NCBI GenBank assembly: GCA_963930655.1
Contig: OZ005605.1
Span: 10,609,501 to 10,673,500 of the forward strand
Direction of reading: 5' to 3'
Origin: Myrica gale
Lineage: Eukaryota; Streptophyta; Magnoliopsida; Fagales; Myricaceae
DNA: 64,000 bases
The notes under the pieces were generated by a model. The model made no database searches, was not told where the DNA came from, and saw only the letters and a program-made list of their open reading frames with translations. The position numbers and the translations under genes are program-made. Shown piece by piece: positions 52,804 to 64,000 of the stretch (its first letter is position 1; each line of letters starts with the position of its first letter).

Positions 52804-53779
52804 TTGCAATCCACAAACCCTAATTTACTTACCCCTGTCTCTACGACTACACCTACAATTGGTGAGATATCAATTATAAATGTAGAGGCAGAGACACAAC
52901 AAACTAAGGAGACAATAGACTCTACCCCCAAAAGAAGGAAGGTTTTCAATCCTTCCTCGATGTGTGAACATGTCATTAGGATACTATCACTTGTTGACCC
53001 AAACAAACCATTGGTCAAGTGCAACCATTGTGGTCATAAAGCTAGGGTTCACCACAAAAATCAAGGGACCTCGACTATGATCTCCTACTTTAAGGGTTGT
53101 ATAATGTATAAAAGAACGAAAAGTAAATTGGATGACTTTCAACAGAAATTGACTTTCGATATCAAGGGGGCAAGTAGTGAATCAGTGGGGGTGATGAAGA
53201 TAGACTCATATGATCCCAAGGCTATTAGAGCTGCTATTGCCAACTTTTTTATTGTGGATGAGCTTCCCTTTAGAATTGTAAGTAAAGATGGGTTCAAGGA
53301 CATGACTCATACCTCAAGCCCCGATATAAAGTACCATCGCGAATCACAGTAATGAAGGATTGTATGAAACTTTACTTGGAAGAGAAGAGTAGACTGAAAG
53401 CTAATATCTTACTTAATAGACCACGATTTTGCTTGACCACTGGCACTACATACTTCATTGATAGTACTTGACAATTGCACAAAAAAGATACTTTCCTTTT
53501 GTAAGGTGTCAAATCATAAGGGTTCGACAATTGGGATGGAGTTGGAGGATTACATGTTAGAATGAGGGATTGATAAAATCCTACAATCACTGTCGATAAT
53601 GCATCCTCTAATGATACAACCATTGAGCATGTGAGGAGTAGACAACTGCATTTGGGGATTTGGCCTAGAAAAGTAGTTTGTGACCATGATTTTTTGCATG
53701 TGAGATATTGGACACATGTCTTGAATTTAATTGTGCAAGATACGTTGAAGGAGCTGGATGATTTTGTGGCCAAGGTAAG
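52804..53779 (+). pseudogene. hAT transposase, N-terminal part with BED zinc finger
   Basis: The BED-type finger reads CNHCGHKARVHHKNQGTSTM with the final ISYFKGC, where a His is replaced by Tyr. DPKAIRAAIANFFIVDELPF and DNASSNDTTIEH (catalytic-region motif, near 53600) follow, then HVRYWTHVLNLIVQDTL. A one-base frameshift near 53328 and stops around 53470-53570 break the frame. The part ends at DFVAKV, exactly at the copia insertion. Similar proteins are the RICESLEEPER/DAYSLEEPER-type hAT transposases. Confidence 0.85.
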
Positions 53780-55186
53780 TGTTAGCCCATGGTTGTTTTG
53801 CAAACAATCCTTAATTAATTTTGATGATAACAAAAATTCTAAGTTTTGAAGACTTTTAGATTTTATATTGGCAATCCACTATTTTCTAAGATATATTTCA
53901 AAGGATAAGGTTATCACACTAAAATATTTTTAAGTGTACTTGAACACCATTACACAAGTTGATAAGATTCATTTTTCATATTGTATGTGTTTAAAGAAGT
54001 GATAGAATGGATTGGACACTTTTATGTTGCTAAAAGTATTCAATGTGTCCACACATTGAAGACTAGTGTCGACACATTGCACCGTCTCTCGACAGCACAA
54101 ATCCAGACTAAGTTTAATGTGTCACACATGCTAACCATGTGTCGACACATGCTGCGATTTTACAGTTTTCCGTAGAATGTCGCCAACACATTTTTTTTTA
54201 TAAAATGACTTAGATACCCGTCCAACGGTACAATAAAGCTACTTGAAGACCGTTGAATCCTATAGGACTATAAATAGAACGAGATGGAGAGAGAAAATAA
54301 GGATTTGCAGCATTATTCAAAACCTATCCTCCGAAAGAGAGAGAAAGCAAGATCCAAAGAAATCCCCTGTTGATTCCTTCAAGACCAAAGCTTTCATTGT
54401 TAAATCTTGTTCTCTTGCTCATCATTGTCGAACTAGCCTCCAAAGAGAGAAAATTTCTTGAAGAAGAGACAACACACTTTCAATTACTCCTTGCCCTAAC
54501 TTCTAGAGAGAGAAAGTGCTTTGAAGAAGAGGGAAGACCACGCCTACTAAGAAAGCTTGTCCTCCCACCTGCCAAACTTTAGCTTTCTTTCGAGAATCTT
54601 GTCTTATTGCACTTTATTGAGCTTTTCACTTGCTGATTAAGCTTAGAGAGTCATTCCAAACGTTTTGTGCTTTTCACTTGCTTATTCGGCCTAGAGAGTC
54701 ATTCTCCTTTGTACCCATTCTTTGTAAAACACTTGAGTGTTGGGTAAACACTTGGTCCTACTTGTGAGAGTATAAGAAATCCCTTAGGTATTGGGATTTG
54801 TGAAGAGAGTTTAAGCGTGAGCTCAAAAAACGGTTTGTAAAGGTTCCTGAACACCCCGAAAGCTAAGGTGTATTTGCTATTTGGAAAATAGTGAAGGAAG
54901 CCAAAGGAAGTCAATACCCTTGGGCATAGACATATGCAAGTGTTGGCCGAACCACCTAAAATTGCGGTGTCGTCTCTCTAACTCTCTCTCATTATTCGCT
55001 CCATATCTATATTTGTTGTACTCTATGCTTTATTGTTCTTCATATTAAATATCATTTAATATTTTCATATCTTCATTTTTATTCGTAGTAAAAGTGTATT
55101 TTCCAAATTTGTGTTTTTATCGAAAAATGGATAAGTTTTTGATAAACCCAATTCACCCCCATTTTGGGTTGTTATTTAGACTCACA
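53780..55186 (+). repeat. SIRE-like 5' LTR
   Basis: Contains GTGTCGACACATTG words near 54040-54145, ACTATAAATAGAACG (TATA-like, near 54270), the AGAGAGAAAGCAAG leader and the terminal AACCCAATTCACCCCC. Same family as 13948-15446 and 57491-58710. Confidence 0.92.
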
Positions 55187-55187
55187 A

Positions 55188-55202
55188 TTGGGATCGGAGT
55201 TG
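55188..55202 (+). promoter_or_regulatory. Degenerate primer-binding site
   Basis: TTGGGATCGGAGTT just after the 5' LTR is a mutated form of TGGTATCAGAGCT, two bases from the LTR end. It would pair poorly with initiator tRNA-Met. Confidence 0.7.
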
Positions 55203-55229
55203 ATGTTTAATATTTTTTATCTATGACTA

Positions 55230-56600
55230 CCCTTGTTAGCACTTTTTTAGCTGAAGGTCAATACACAAATAAACCATCATATTCAATGGGACTTGCTACA
55301 ACTACTGGAAGGCATGGATGAGGATTTAGATCCAAGCTGTGGACTATCAGTTGTAGAAAGTTATCTCAAATGGTCCTAAATTTCCTAGAGACAAGGAATG
55401 TATGTTGAAAGATGAAAAAGAGTGGGATGATGCTGATTTAAAATTTATGTCCTTGAATTCTAAAGCTATGATTGTGTTATATTGTGCACTTGATTCAAAA
55501 GAATTTAATCATGTTTCCGGTTGTGATACCGTGAAACAAATTTGGGGCAAACTTCAAGTAGTCCATGAAGCTACAAATCAAGTTAAAGAGAATAAGATTA
55601 ATATGTTTGTTCAAAGTTATGATTTTTTTAAGATGAAACCTGATGAAAATATTTCTTATATGTTTACTTGCTTTAACGATATTATAAATGGTCTTAAATC
55701 TCTTGTTAAAGAATACACTAATGTTGAAATGGTGAGAAAAATTCTTAGGTGTTTACTAAAAGCTTGGGAACCCAAGGTCACCGTCATTCAAGAAGCCAAA
55801 GACTTGACAAAGCTTTTTTTGGATGAGCTCATGGGATCTCTCATGTCACATGAGATGAATCAAGTAAATGGAGATGAGGATGAAGGAAAAGAAAAAAAGA
55901 GGCATTGCCTTGAAAGGCTCATGCTCTAGTTTTGAAGAAGTTACAAACCTTTGCTTCATGGCAAAGGAAGATGAAGATTAGGTACAAGACTCTTTATTTT
56001 ATTCCTTCTCATTTGATGAATTGCAAGATGCGCTTGATGAACAATACGTTGAACTAAAAATAATATTTTCAAAATATTGTTCTCTAAAAAAGAATTTTGA
56101 TAGTATTGCAAAAGAGAATGATACTTTGAAAAGTCACGTCATATCTCTTAGAGATGATCTTGCAAGGAATACAAAAGAAATTGAAAAATCATTGCAAAGT
56201 GAGTCAAGTATTTTGATTGTTGAAAATGACACCTTGAAAGTGAAAGTTGACTCACTTACAAATGATCTTGCAAGGTTTATTCAAGGAAAGAAAAACCTTG
56301 ACATTCTTCTTGGTTCTCAAAGGTGTTGCTTCAACAAGTGTCATTGGATAATATTCTTTCAATGATAAAAAATATTACTGTTATATGATCACAAAATTAT
56401 CTCCATCATATATATTGTGCAACTTTTGTGGTAAATCTGGTCATATATCACATGTTTGTCCAACTAGAAAGAAATCTTCAAGTGGCATTAAATTTGTGTG
56501 GATTCGAAAGGACATGATGAAAGAAATTGGTTCTAACTCCAAAGGACCCAAAAAGATTTGGGTACCAAAAGGCAAGACATTATTCTTTTTTGTAGTTGTG
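55230..56600 (+). pseudogene. SIRE-like Gag with zinc knuckle, broken
   Basis: After stops near 55320-55360 (WKAWMRIFIQAVDYQL), the frame 55402-55929 encodes the copia gag-polypeptide domain (MLKDEKEWDDADLKFMSLNS, VKQIWGKLQVVHEATNQVKE). A coiled-coil-like Lys/Asp/Leu stretch (56021-56300) and a CCHC knuckle (CNFCGKSGHISHVC, near 56410) follow in other frames. At least three frame breaks. Confidence 0.85.
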
Positions 56601-57490
56601 CTTGAAGTCCAATGAAATCAAGGAACATTGGGTCCTTGATAGTGGATGCTCCAAGCACATGACCGGAGATAAGAGTTTGTTTAACTCTCTTAGTCTCAAG
56701 GGAAAGGGTTCGGTTACTTTTGATGACAATGACAAAGGAAATATACTCGATATTGGTAGCATTGGTATGTCACTTAATCCCATAATTGAGAATGTACTCT
56801 TGTTGATGGTTTAAAGCATAATCTCTTGAGTATTAGTCAATTATGTGACAAGGGAAATCGAGTCATTTTTGAATCATCAATATGTCTTGTTGAGAATATT
56901 GAAAGTAAGAAAGTCTTGTTTGTTGGACATAGATTTGAAAATGTGTACATTTTCATTTAGAGAGCATTTTCTCAGAAAATATAAAATGTCTTTCACCTCT
57001 AAATGACAAGGATAATTGGGTGTGACATAGAACTTGATTTCAAAACTAGCAAAAAAGAATCTTGTTTTTGGTTTGCCTAACCTTACGTTTGAAAATGACA
57101 AAATTTGTACAACTTGTCAAAAAGGCAAATAAACCAAAATCTCTTTTAAGCCCAAAAATGTGGTGTCCACTTCTAAGCCACTTCAACTTCTACACATGGA
57201 CATAATTGGTCTAACCCGAACATTAAGTTTGGGTGGCAAATGCTATGGCTTTGTTGTTGTTGATGGTTTCAGTAGATTCACATGGGTTACACTCGTAGCT
57301 CATACATATGAGACTTTTCATGCTTTTGAAAAACATAGCAAGAGGATTTAAAATGAAAAAGGTTTTCCTATTTCTAGCATCAGGAGTGATCATGGAAAAG
57401 AATTTGGAAATTCCTTCTTTGAAAAGTTTTGTAGTGAAAATGGTATTGACCATAACATCTCAGCTCCTAGAACCTCTCCAGCACTTATAG
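56600..57490 (+). pseudogene. SIRE-like protease and partial integrase
   Basis: Protease: HWVLDSGCSKHMTGDKSLF (near 56620), where the usual Asp-Ser-Gly is kept. SISQLCDKG follows near 56840, and integrase from SKPLQLLHMDIIGLTRTLSL (57172), VVVDGFSRFTWV and SIRSDHGKEFGNSFFEKFC to ISAPRTSP, where the sequence jumps into LTR DNA at 57491. The integrase Glu, RT and RNase H are missing. Confidence 0.85.
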
Positions 57491-58710
57491 TGTCGACACA
57501 TTGAAGACTAGCATTGACACATTGCTCTGTCTCCCTAGAGCACAATTTCAGACTAAGTATTCAATGTGTCGAGACATTAAAGACTAGTGTCGACACATTG
57601 CACTATCTCCCGACAGCAGAATTCCAAACTAAGTTTAATGTATCAACACATGTTGACCATGTGTCGACACATGTTGCGATTTTGCAGTTTTCCCTGGAAC
57701 GTCGCCAATACATCTTTTTGTTCAAAAATGACATCGATACCCCTCCAACGGCACAATAAAGCTACTTGAAGACCGTTGAAGCCTAGAAGACTATACATAG
57801 AACGAGATGGAGAGAGAAAGTAAGGATTTGCAGCATCATTCAAAAACTATATTCCGAAATAGAGAGAAAGCAAGATACAAAGAAATCCCTTATTGATTCC
57901 TTTAAGACCAAAGCTTCCATTGTTAAAATTGTTCTCTTGCTCATCATTGTCGATCTAGCCTCCAAAAAGAGAAATTTCTTGAAGAAGAGACAACACATTT
58001 GCAATTACTCATTGCCCTAACTTCTAGAGAGAGGAAGTGCTTTGAAGAAGAGGGAAGACCGCACCTACATAGAAAGCTTGTCCTCCCACTTGTCAAACTT
58101 TATCTTTCCTTTGAAAATCTTGTCTTCTTGCACTTTATTGAGCTTTTCACTTGCTGATTCGGCTTAGAGAGTCATTCCACATGTTTTGTGCTTTCCACTT
58201 GCTTATTCGGCCTAGAGAGTCATTCTCCTTTGTACCCATTCTTTGTAAAACACTTGAGTGTTGGGTAAACACTTGGTCCTACTTGTGAGAGTAGAAGAAA
58301 TCCCTTAGGTTTTGAGATTTGTGAAGAGATTTAAAGCGTGAGCTCGAAAAATACTTTGTAAAGGTTCTTGAGCACCCCGGAAGCTAAGGTGTATTTGCTA
58401 TTTGGAGAATAGTGAAGGAAGCCCAAGGAAGTCAATAGCCTTGGGGTGGACGTAGGCAAGTGTTGACTAAACCACCTAAAATTACAGTGTCGTCTCTCTA
58501 ACTCCATCTCTCTCATTATTTGTTCCATATCTATTTTTGTTGTACTCTTTGCTTTATTGTTCTTCTTATTAAATAGCATTTAATATTTTCATATATGCAT
58601 TTTTATTCGTAGTAATGGTGTATTTTTCAGATATGTATTTTTATCGAAAAAGGGATAAATTTTTGATAAACTCAATTCACCCCCCTCTTGGGTTGTTATT
58701 TATACTCACA
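57491..58710 (+). repeat. SIRE-like 3' LTR, start deleted
   Basis: The joint with integrase at 57490 enters the GTGTCGACAC array directly. The array here has an additional block (57495-57560) relative to the 5' LTR. From 57720 on it follows 54200-55186 closely and ends CTTGGGTTGTTATTTATACT then CACA at 58710. Confidence 0.9.
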
Positions 58711-59726
58711 ATAAGAAACTTGGTCAAGTATGTTAAGTTATCTCCCGGTCGAATGGATGGGTTTAAGAAATGTGTAGCGAAGAGGAAGTTTCCCATTGAG
58801 GAATTTTTACAGCTTGATGTTCCTACTCGTTGGAATTCAACGTATATTATGTTGGATGCAGTTGAGAACTATCTAAGAGTCTTTGAGGATATGTTGGTGG
58901 ATGATGAGATTTTGATAAGCTTTCTACGTGAAGAGGGGCATGGGAGGAAGAGATTGGGCCCCTTATATTTGAGGATTGAGAGTGTGAGATATTTTACCAA
59001 GTTTTTGGCACTCTTCTATGAGGTGACGGTTTTAATATCTGCTTCAAATATGGTGACAACAAACTTAGTTTTTAGGGAACTTGCCAAAATTATATGCATT
59101 TGGGAAAATATGCAGAAAGTTAGAATTTGTTCTTGGCAGACAGGAAAAAAATGCAAGTGAAGTAACATAAATACTGGGGTGATTTGGCTAAGGTTAACAG
59201 ATTGTTATTTGTTGTAGCGGTACTTGTTCCACAATACAAGGTTATATACTTGGAATTTTTGTTCACGATGGCTTTGGAGATGGAGTTAGGTGCAGAGATA
59301 ACTAGTATAGTGAGAAGGACCTTGGATCAGTTGTTTACAGAGTATAGTAATGTAGATGGGTCATATAGTAGTGGGAGTGTATCTGCAAGTCAAGGTCAGC
59401 TTGAAATGATTGGGTCATCTAGTGCACCCATAGATGATCCTCTTCACTTGGAATTCACACAATTTAACGCGCAACAGAATTTGCTGGATAGCAAGTCACG
59501 AATTTTCTCGAGATGTTCTTGCCATCGCAATTACTACAATGCCTTCAAAGTCTGTCTTCAGCATGGGGTCGGGTATTAGATCCTTTCTGGAGTTTGTTGG
59601 CATCAAAAACAGCGGAGGGACTCATTTTGTGCTCAAAATTGGTTGAGATCCAAGATTATATATTCTGCGGATGATAATGAGGATAAGGAACCTGAAGTTA
59701 TTGATGGGACGGAATATACCGCTAGT
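58711..59726 (+). pseudogene. hAT transposase, C-terminal part
   Basis: The reading resumes right after the copia 3' LTR: RNLVKYVKLSPGRMDGFKKC, then LDVPTRWNSTYIMLDAVE, FTKFLALFYEVTVLISAS, YWGDLAKVNRLLFVVAVLVP, and the dimerisation domain (DVLAIAITTMPSKSVFS, then VLDPFWSLLASKTAEGLICAQNWLR). Frameshifts lie near 59150, 59510 and 59570. It continues for a few codons after the LTR-like insertion at 59732-63740. Confidence 0.88.
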
Positions 59727-62493
59727 TATATTGTGAGACCCCGATTTTTCTCCTACGTAATTGCTTATGTATTATCTTTTATTTTCAATGTAATAGCTTT
59801 TATTTCTTCATGGGGCTATGTTTTGGCCAATGTATGGCCTAATCTTTATGTTATGGTATTTCGATTAAAATGGGATTTTAATTCATAAAATCTCTTTAAA
59901 GAATTTTAATGTCATTTTATGTAAGTATAAATTATATTTATATTAGGAGCCGAAATTTCAAGTAAGTTTCCCTCTTACAAATTTATATTTTTCATTTACT
60001 TAATATGATTCATGGACCATAGAATTTGAATTATGATTTAATTATTTCCTTGTATAAGCTGAAAATTATTAATAGATTAAATGATGAATTCTTGTGAATA
60101 CATGGATCGAATATTTTATATATCTTCTATATATGACATGTAATATTATCATATGGCCTATATTATTAATGGAATTTCCATTTGAATATACATGATAAGC
60201 TATGTAGTTATGTGATAAGTTTAGAGTTGATTTAATTGATAAGCACACTTGCTTATCATAGTGATAAGCAAGCATGATAAGTTAGGAAACTTTTAGAGTG
60301 ATAAGGCCTTGTGATTATTGTAGAGATAGGCTAGGGCCATTATCACATGATAAGATTTCATGCTTATGAGGTGATAAGCTATTGGAATGGATAGATAAGT
60401 AAGAGAGCTTATAAAGTGATAAGTTAGGTGAGAGTGAAAACCAAGTTGAAAGTTGGTTGCATATTAATGTGGAAGTAACTAGGTTGGTTGAAAAGCAACC
60501 AAACTAAGCAAAGGAGGGCTTTTACGTGAAAGGCATGGAGGAGAAAATTTAAAGCCAAAGTGAGGTGTCATGTGATGTGTAAGAGATGTGTAAGAAGGTG
60601 TAAGTGTGTAAGAATTGATAAGACAAAGCATGGAAGTAAAAAGAGAAGAGAAAAGTGAGGGAGAAGGAGTGAATGTCGATGGAATGCATGGGAGGAAAGA
60701 GAATGTACAAAGAGACAAGGAAGTGATGTGAGAAAGAGGTGAAAAGAAAGAAAAAGAAAGAGAGAGGGAAGCTTATGTGATTGTCGACCAAGGCCCCCCC
60801 TTTACCATTTTCCTTTTTCATTTCTCTCTCTTGTCAATTCACTCTCTCAAACTTTATGTCAAGTGCTTTGGGAGACTCAATCTCACACAACCCTCTTGCA
60901 TTTCTCTCTTGACCGAAACACTCATGCATTTTCACTCTCCAACCTCTTCTCTCTTGGCCGAATATTGCAAGCTCTTTCAACTCTCTCCATTTTGCTTCCC
61001 TTAGCCGAATCTCACACTCAATATTCAAGGTTTGTTCTATTTCATCTTGCACCTAAACCACTTTCTTCTAGCTTACCAAATCTCATTCCAAAAGCCAAGT
61101 AAATCTCTCTTGTTGTAGACAAAAATCCTTCCTTGGAAACCCTAGCCATTTAACACCATTTCTCTACAAGCTTACCATGTCCTCTTAACCACCATAGAAC
61201 TTCCTTTTAAACCAAGCTTGGACATTTTTAAGGAGGGTGGACCGAATCTTTGAAGGAGGAAAAGGATAGGAAGAGTTGGTAAAGATTGAAGGTAAGATTA
61301 GTTTCATTGATGCTCTTGCCTTAAGCTTCACAAGTACTAACCAAAGATGCTTTATTTTCTAGGTGCTCAAGCTTGAATAAACAACAAGGTAAGGCTAATG
61401 TGATGTTTTTGGTATAGCATAAGTGACCGAATGGGTTATGTGTGGATCTTGATGTGTAAGTCATAATATGCCTTGATGATTGTTAGATCTTGGATACTTA
61501 AGAACCCTAGGTTGTTTACATTCTAGATCTAACCATGGAAACCCTAGATCTAAGGTTGTATGTAAAGAAAAAGGCAAATGAAGAACAATGTATGCTAAAG
61601 GAAGTTAGATCTAAGTTTTGATGTGTTGGGTTGATGAAAGTTGATATCTTTGTTTAGATCTATGGATAATAGTGTGTATAAAGAGTAGATCTATTGTTGA
61701 TGGAATTATTTGATGAAAAGATTAAGTGCATGCATGCTAGTTAGGTCACAATGCAAAGGATGTGCATGTTATGATTTTTAGCATGAAAAAGGTAACATTT
61801 TGGGGTATGGCCGAATTGAGCTATGTAGGATTTCATGTATAGTTTCGAATATGTTAAATCTAGACATTGGCCATAACATGTGCAAGATTTATGACCCCAA
61901 GGCATGGTAGATGATTATATTAAGTATTAGATGCATGCATATTGAAGGAAACAAAAGAAACCAAATTATTTGGGTGAAAGCATGTGTTGGCCGAATGCTA
62001 TGAGTATGATGTATTGTGTTGGTGTTTTGATTTATAGATCCTAGGTTGTGAAATTGTTGAATGGAGGATGGGATCACCATTGGAGTAAAAGTTGTGATTA
62101 ATTGGTGCATAATGGTAGTGGCCGAAAGTTATAGTAATAATGAAACCCTAAGTACCATTTATGATTTATGGATTTTCATTATTGTGATGGATAAGGAAAT
62201 TAGAGTTTAGGCTAATGGGAATAGATATTGAAGAACCATGATCCTTTGATAAAATATTATTGGGAACCCTAGCTAAGATTTAATCATAGTTGGATATAAG
62301 GTTTTAATGGAGTACGTGTAATAAAAAGAGACTTAGGTTTAATTCTAAACCTATGATTATTATTTAACCCTAATCGAGGTATGTACATGGATAAATATAT
62401 TTTTATTTCAATAAAAATATTAACGATTTAATAAGCTAAGTTTTGAATATTTGTTAAGGAAAAGAATAAAATATTTATTTTATGATATGTATA

Positions 62494-62494
62494 G

Positions 62495-62557
<63 letters not shown>
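62494..62557. repeat. TA microsatellite
   Basis: About 64 bp of almost pure TA with a single break (ATATTATA near 62520), inside the 4-kb LTR-like insertion. Confidence 0.95.
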
Positions 62558-62559
<2 letters not shown>

Positions 62560-62984
62560 TCGATTGATGACCGATTTCAAAAATGAAAATATTTAATGAT
62601 TTCATACTATTCCTAAAAGTCTAAAGAATATTTGAATCGCTTGTAGGCGATCCACGTGTCTGTATACACGAACAAGGAGACCAAGGGTAAGTGGATACTG
62701 TAAGTGGACAGTAAGTATTCTTTTTCAAAACTGGAATGACACACTGCATCGTTTCATGAACAAGCACAAGCATGAATTTTAAGCAAGCATGACATGACAT
62801 GTGCATTGCATGAATTTTTCAAGAAGAAAGTTTATGCAATGATTTTTATGGAAAGAATATGAGAAGTTTTATGAAACGATAAGTTAAGATAAGGGGCACC
62901 GGTCGGTACCGTACCATCAAGTTGGACTCCCATACCGAAGGACAATTATGAGAAGGATGGGTGAATCCAATAGGCTGTGCAAGC

Positions 62985-63060
62985 CACACTGAAGGACATT
63001 GAGAAGGTGTGGTGCCTCCAAGGGTCACGTCTAGCCACTGAAGGACATTGAGAAGGTGCG
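62985..63060. repeat. Short tandem repeat in the LTR-like insertion
   Basis: CACTGAAGGACATTGAGAAG is found at about 62989 and again at about 63037, 48 bp apart, with a degenerate third copy (CCGAAGGACAATTATGAGAA) near 62935. It may be a remnant of LTR regulatory repeats. Confidence 0.75.
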
Positions 63061-63740
63061 CTAGCTGACCATATGTAAGGTCTCCAAGGGAATTCGGGGA
63101 CGGTTCCGAAGGGAACGCACAACCCTGACTTCAGGGGTCAAATGGAGCGAGCCCACAAGTAAAAGATGAAATAATTATGAAAAGGCCAACAAGGGCACAA
63201 GTACGAATAAACGGTTTTCAAGGGCCAAGGGCCAGTTTTTCAAGCAAGAATGAAAGAAAGATTTTCAAGGGCCTGGGGCCGAACCTAAGCAAGAGCATAT
63301 GCATAATCCATGACATGGATGTGCATCAATTATCAAGTTTCTTTCTTTCATGATTAAGCGGGCATAAGTCAAGAGCATGATTTAAGTTTTATGTTTTTCC
63401 CTTACTGAGTCTTTTTTACTCACGTTTTTAAAATTGTGTCATTCCAGATGTATCAGGTGAAGAGAGTCAGGAAGACTACCTGACCTAGAAGCCCAAGATA
63501 TTATGTTTCACATTTTGTTGATAGTGACATGAGTGTCACTAATTGTGTTCTAATGTGTTAAATATATGTTTTGTATGAACTTAATGAGAACCCTGATTAT
63601 GTAAGAATTAGCTCGAACCCCTCGCGATCCTGTACGTTTCCGCCGTAATCAAGTAAAACAATAAGTAAGAACGCTGGAGTCATCCGGGGGATAGCTCGCG
63701 GCTGTCACGGTCCCTGCGGGATGCCGTTCGGGGCGTGACA

Positions 63741-64000
63741 TATATGATGGACATAGGTATATACAAAAGTTTACATTCCTACTTTCACTTAATTAAATTT
63801 TTTTATGAGCTCCTTGTTAATATTTTTTTTTTGCAGAGATGATTTCTAATGTTGATAGTCTAGTTGATTGACATTTGGTTATGTTCTTAATTTCTTAATT
63901 GAGTTGATGCTTCTAACTTCTAAGTTCGTATTGTAGTATTCTTCTGTTTCGAGTTATGTTAGCATTACACTATGTTTTTCGGTTATTGTTTCCATCAAGT
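63741..64000 (+). pseudogene. hAT transposase tail and 3' region
   Basis: After the duplicated TATAT the sequence reads on in the frame broken at 59726 (Y then MMDIGIYKSLHS). A possible intron ends TTTTTTTTGCAG at 63836, followed by a short frame ending TTGATTGA. From 63890 the sequence parallels 38610-38710 of the small hAT. Confidence 0.6.

Larger units (their letters stand above)
53780..58710 (+). mobile_element. SIRE-like copia element inserted in the hAT transposase, deleted
   Basis: The 5' LTR is 53780-55186 (TGTTAGCCC to ACTCACA, 1407 bp) and the 3' LTR part is 57491-58710. The target repeat is GTAAG (53775-53779) against ATAAG (58711-58715), and the hAT frame joins across it. The interior has gag, zinc knuckle, protease and half of the integrase. 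RT, RNase H and the first part of the 3' LTR are gone, so it cannot move. Frameshifts and stops mark it as older than the copia at 15791. Confidence 0.92.
59732..63740 (+). mobile_element. Solo-LTR-like insertion, 4009 bp, TSD TATAT
   Basis: It begins TGTGAGACCCCGATTTTTC and ends GTTCGGGGCGTGACA, flanked by TATAT (59727-59731 and 63741-63745), and the hAT frame continues across it. The ends match long chromovirus-type gypsy LTRs (compare the inverted one at 41935-44161). There is no gag or pol, PBS or PPT. Inside are a GATAAG-rich stretch (60200-60430), a leader with a CT-rich patch near 60820, a long TA run and a G/C-richer 3' part with the repeated word CTGAAGGACATTGAGAAGGT (62990, 63040). 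Confidence 0.82.
51611..64000 (+). mobile_element. Large hAT transposon, right end outside the window
   Basis: The left end TATGGGTGTAAGTATGGCC (51611) matches the end of the small hAT at 37291, as do the following blocks (AGAACCGGAGG, TTTGTCGTTTTGATC, CT-rich leader 51970-52260). The transposase region follows (52804 to about 63770). The last bases (AGTTCGTATTGTAGTATTCT and on, 63920-64000) match 38645-38710 of the small element, so the right end should lie about 350 bp beyond the window. The candidate left duplication is ATAACTCT (51603-51610). Removing the two nested elements leaves about 3.4 kb, a normal hAT size. Confidence 0.85.

Noticed and set aside
52804-53352. Considered as an intact domesticated transposase gene
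   Set aside because: A frameshift and several stops follow, and a copia element and an LTR split the rest; it is a dead copy at this locus.
60479-61102. Pairs of 70-90-codon frames near 60.5-61.1 kb
   Set aside because: Inside the 4-kb LTR-like insertion, in CT- or GA-rich leader sequence, with no family signature.
1-64000. CRISPR arrays, rRNA, tRNA and bacterial-type operons
   Set aside because: No regularly spaced identical repeats, no cloverleaf or rRNA signatures noticed; the TGGTATCAGAGC sites are retrotransposon primer-binding sites.

Overview
This window is nuclear DNA from a flowering plant, probably a eudicot. It is AT-rich, has spliceosomal introns of plant type, and is dominated by plant transposons: Ty1/copia, Ty3/gypsy, LINE, hAT and Mutator-like elements. 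No tRNA, rRNA or CRISPR array was found, and nothing in it looks bacterial.

Only one host gene could be assembled. It lies on the minus strand, starts at 36421 and runs left to at least 11023. Eleven exons join in phase into 352 codons of a WD40 protein that I recognise as the plant nucleoporin ALADIN (AAAS family). Exons 1-7 (36421-34318) are compact. Exons 8-9 (32704-32429), exon 10 (21026-20927) and exon 11 (11074-11023) are separated by introns of 1.6, 11.4 and 9.9 kb. About 95 C-terminal residues were not found and probably lie beyond the left edge. Intron 6 is a U12-type AT-AC intron and intron 5 is GC-AG.

The long introns are transposon depots. Left of exon 11 (1-11022) are a decayed gypsy pol fragment, a broken LINE ORF1, a gypsy LTR and a SIRE-like copia LTR split by a 1.7-kb element that carries tandem repeats. 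Intron 10 holds an old copia pol that was hit three times: by a 277-bp hAT MITE, by a 1499-bp solo LTR and, inside its 3' LTR, by a young, nearly intact 4627-bp copia element. Intron 9 holds two LINE ORF2 copies and two LINE units that carry only ORF1. Intron 7 holds a LINE whose 5' part is inverted.

Right of the ALADIN promoter (36.4-64 kb) the DNA is intergenic and transposon-filled. A 1767-bp non-autonomous hAT (37291-39057) carries three exons and their introns from a plastidic-glucose-transporter-like gene. A fold-back Mutator-like element follows (39406-40222), then a 2.2-kb solo LTR, a gypsy remnant and duplicated copia LTR pieces. From 51611 to past the window end runs a large hAT whose transposase gene is split by a deleted SIRE-like copia element (53780-58710) and by a 4009-bp solo-LTR-like insertion (59732-63740).

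Element boundaries given with target-site duplications were read directly from the sequence. Family names rest on motif recognition without database support.
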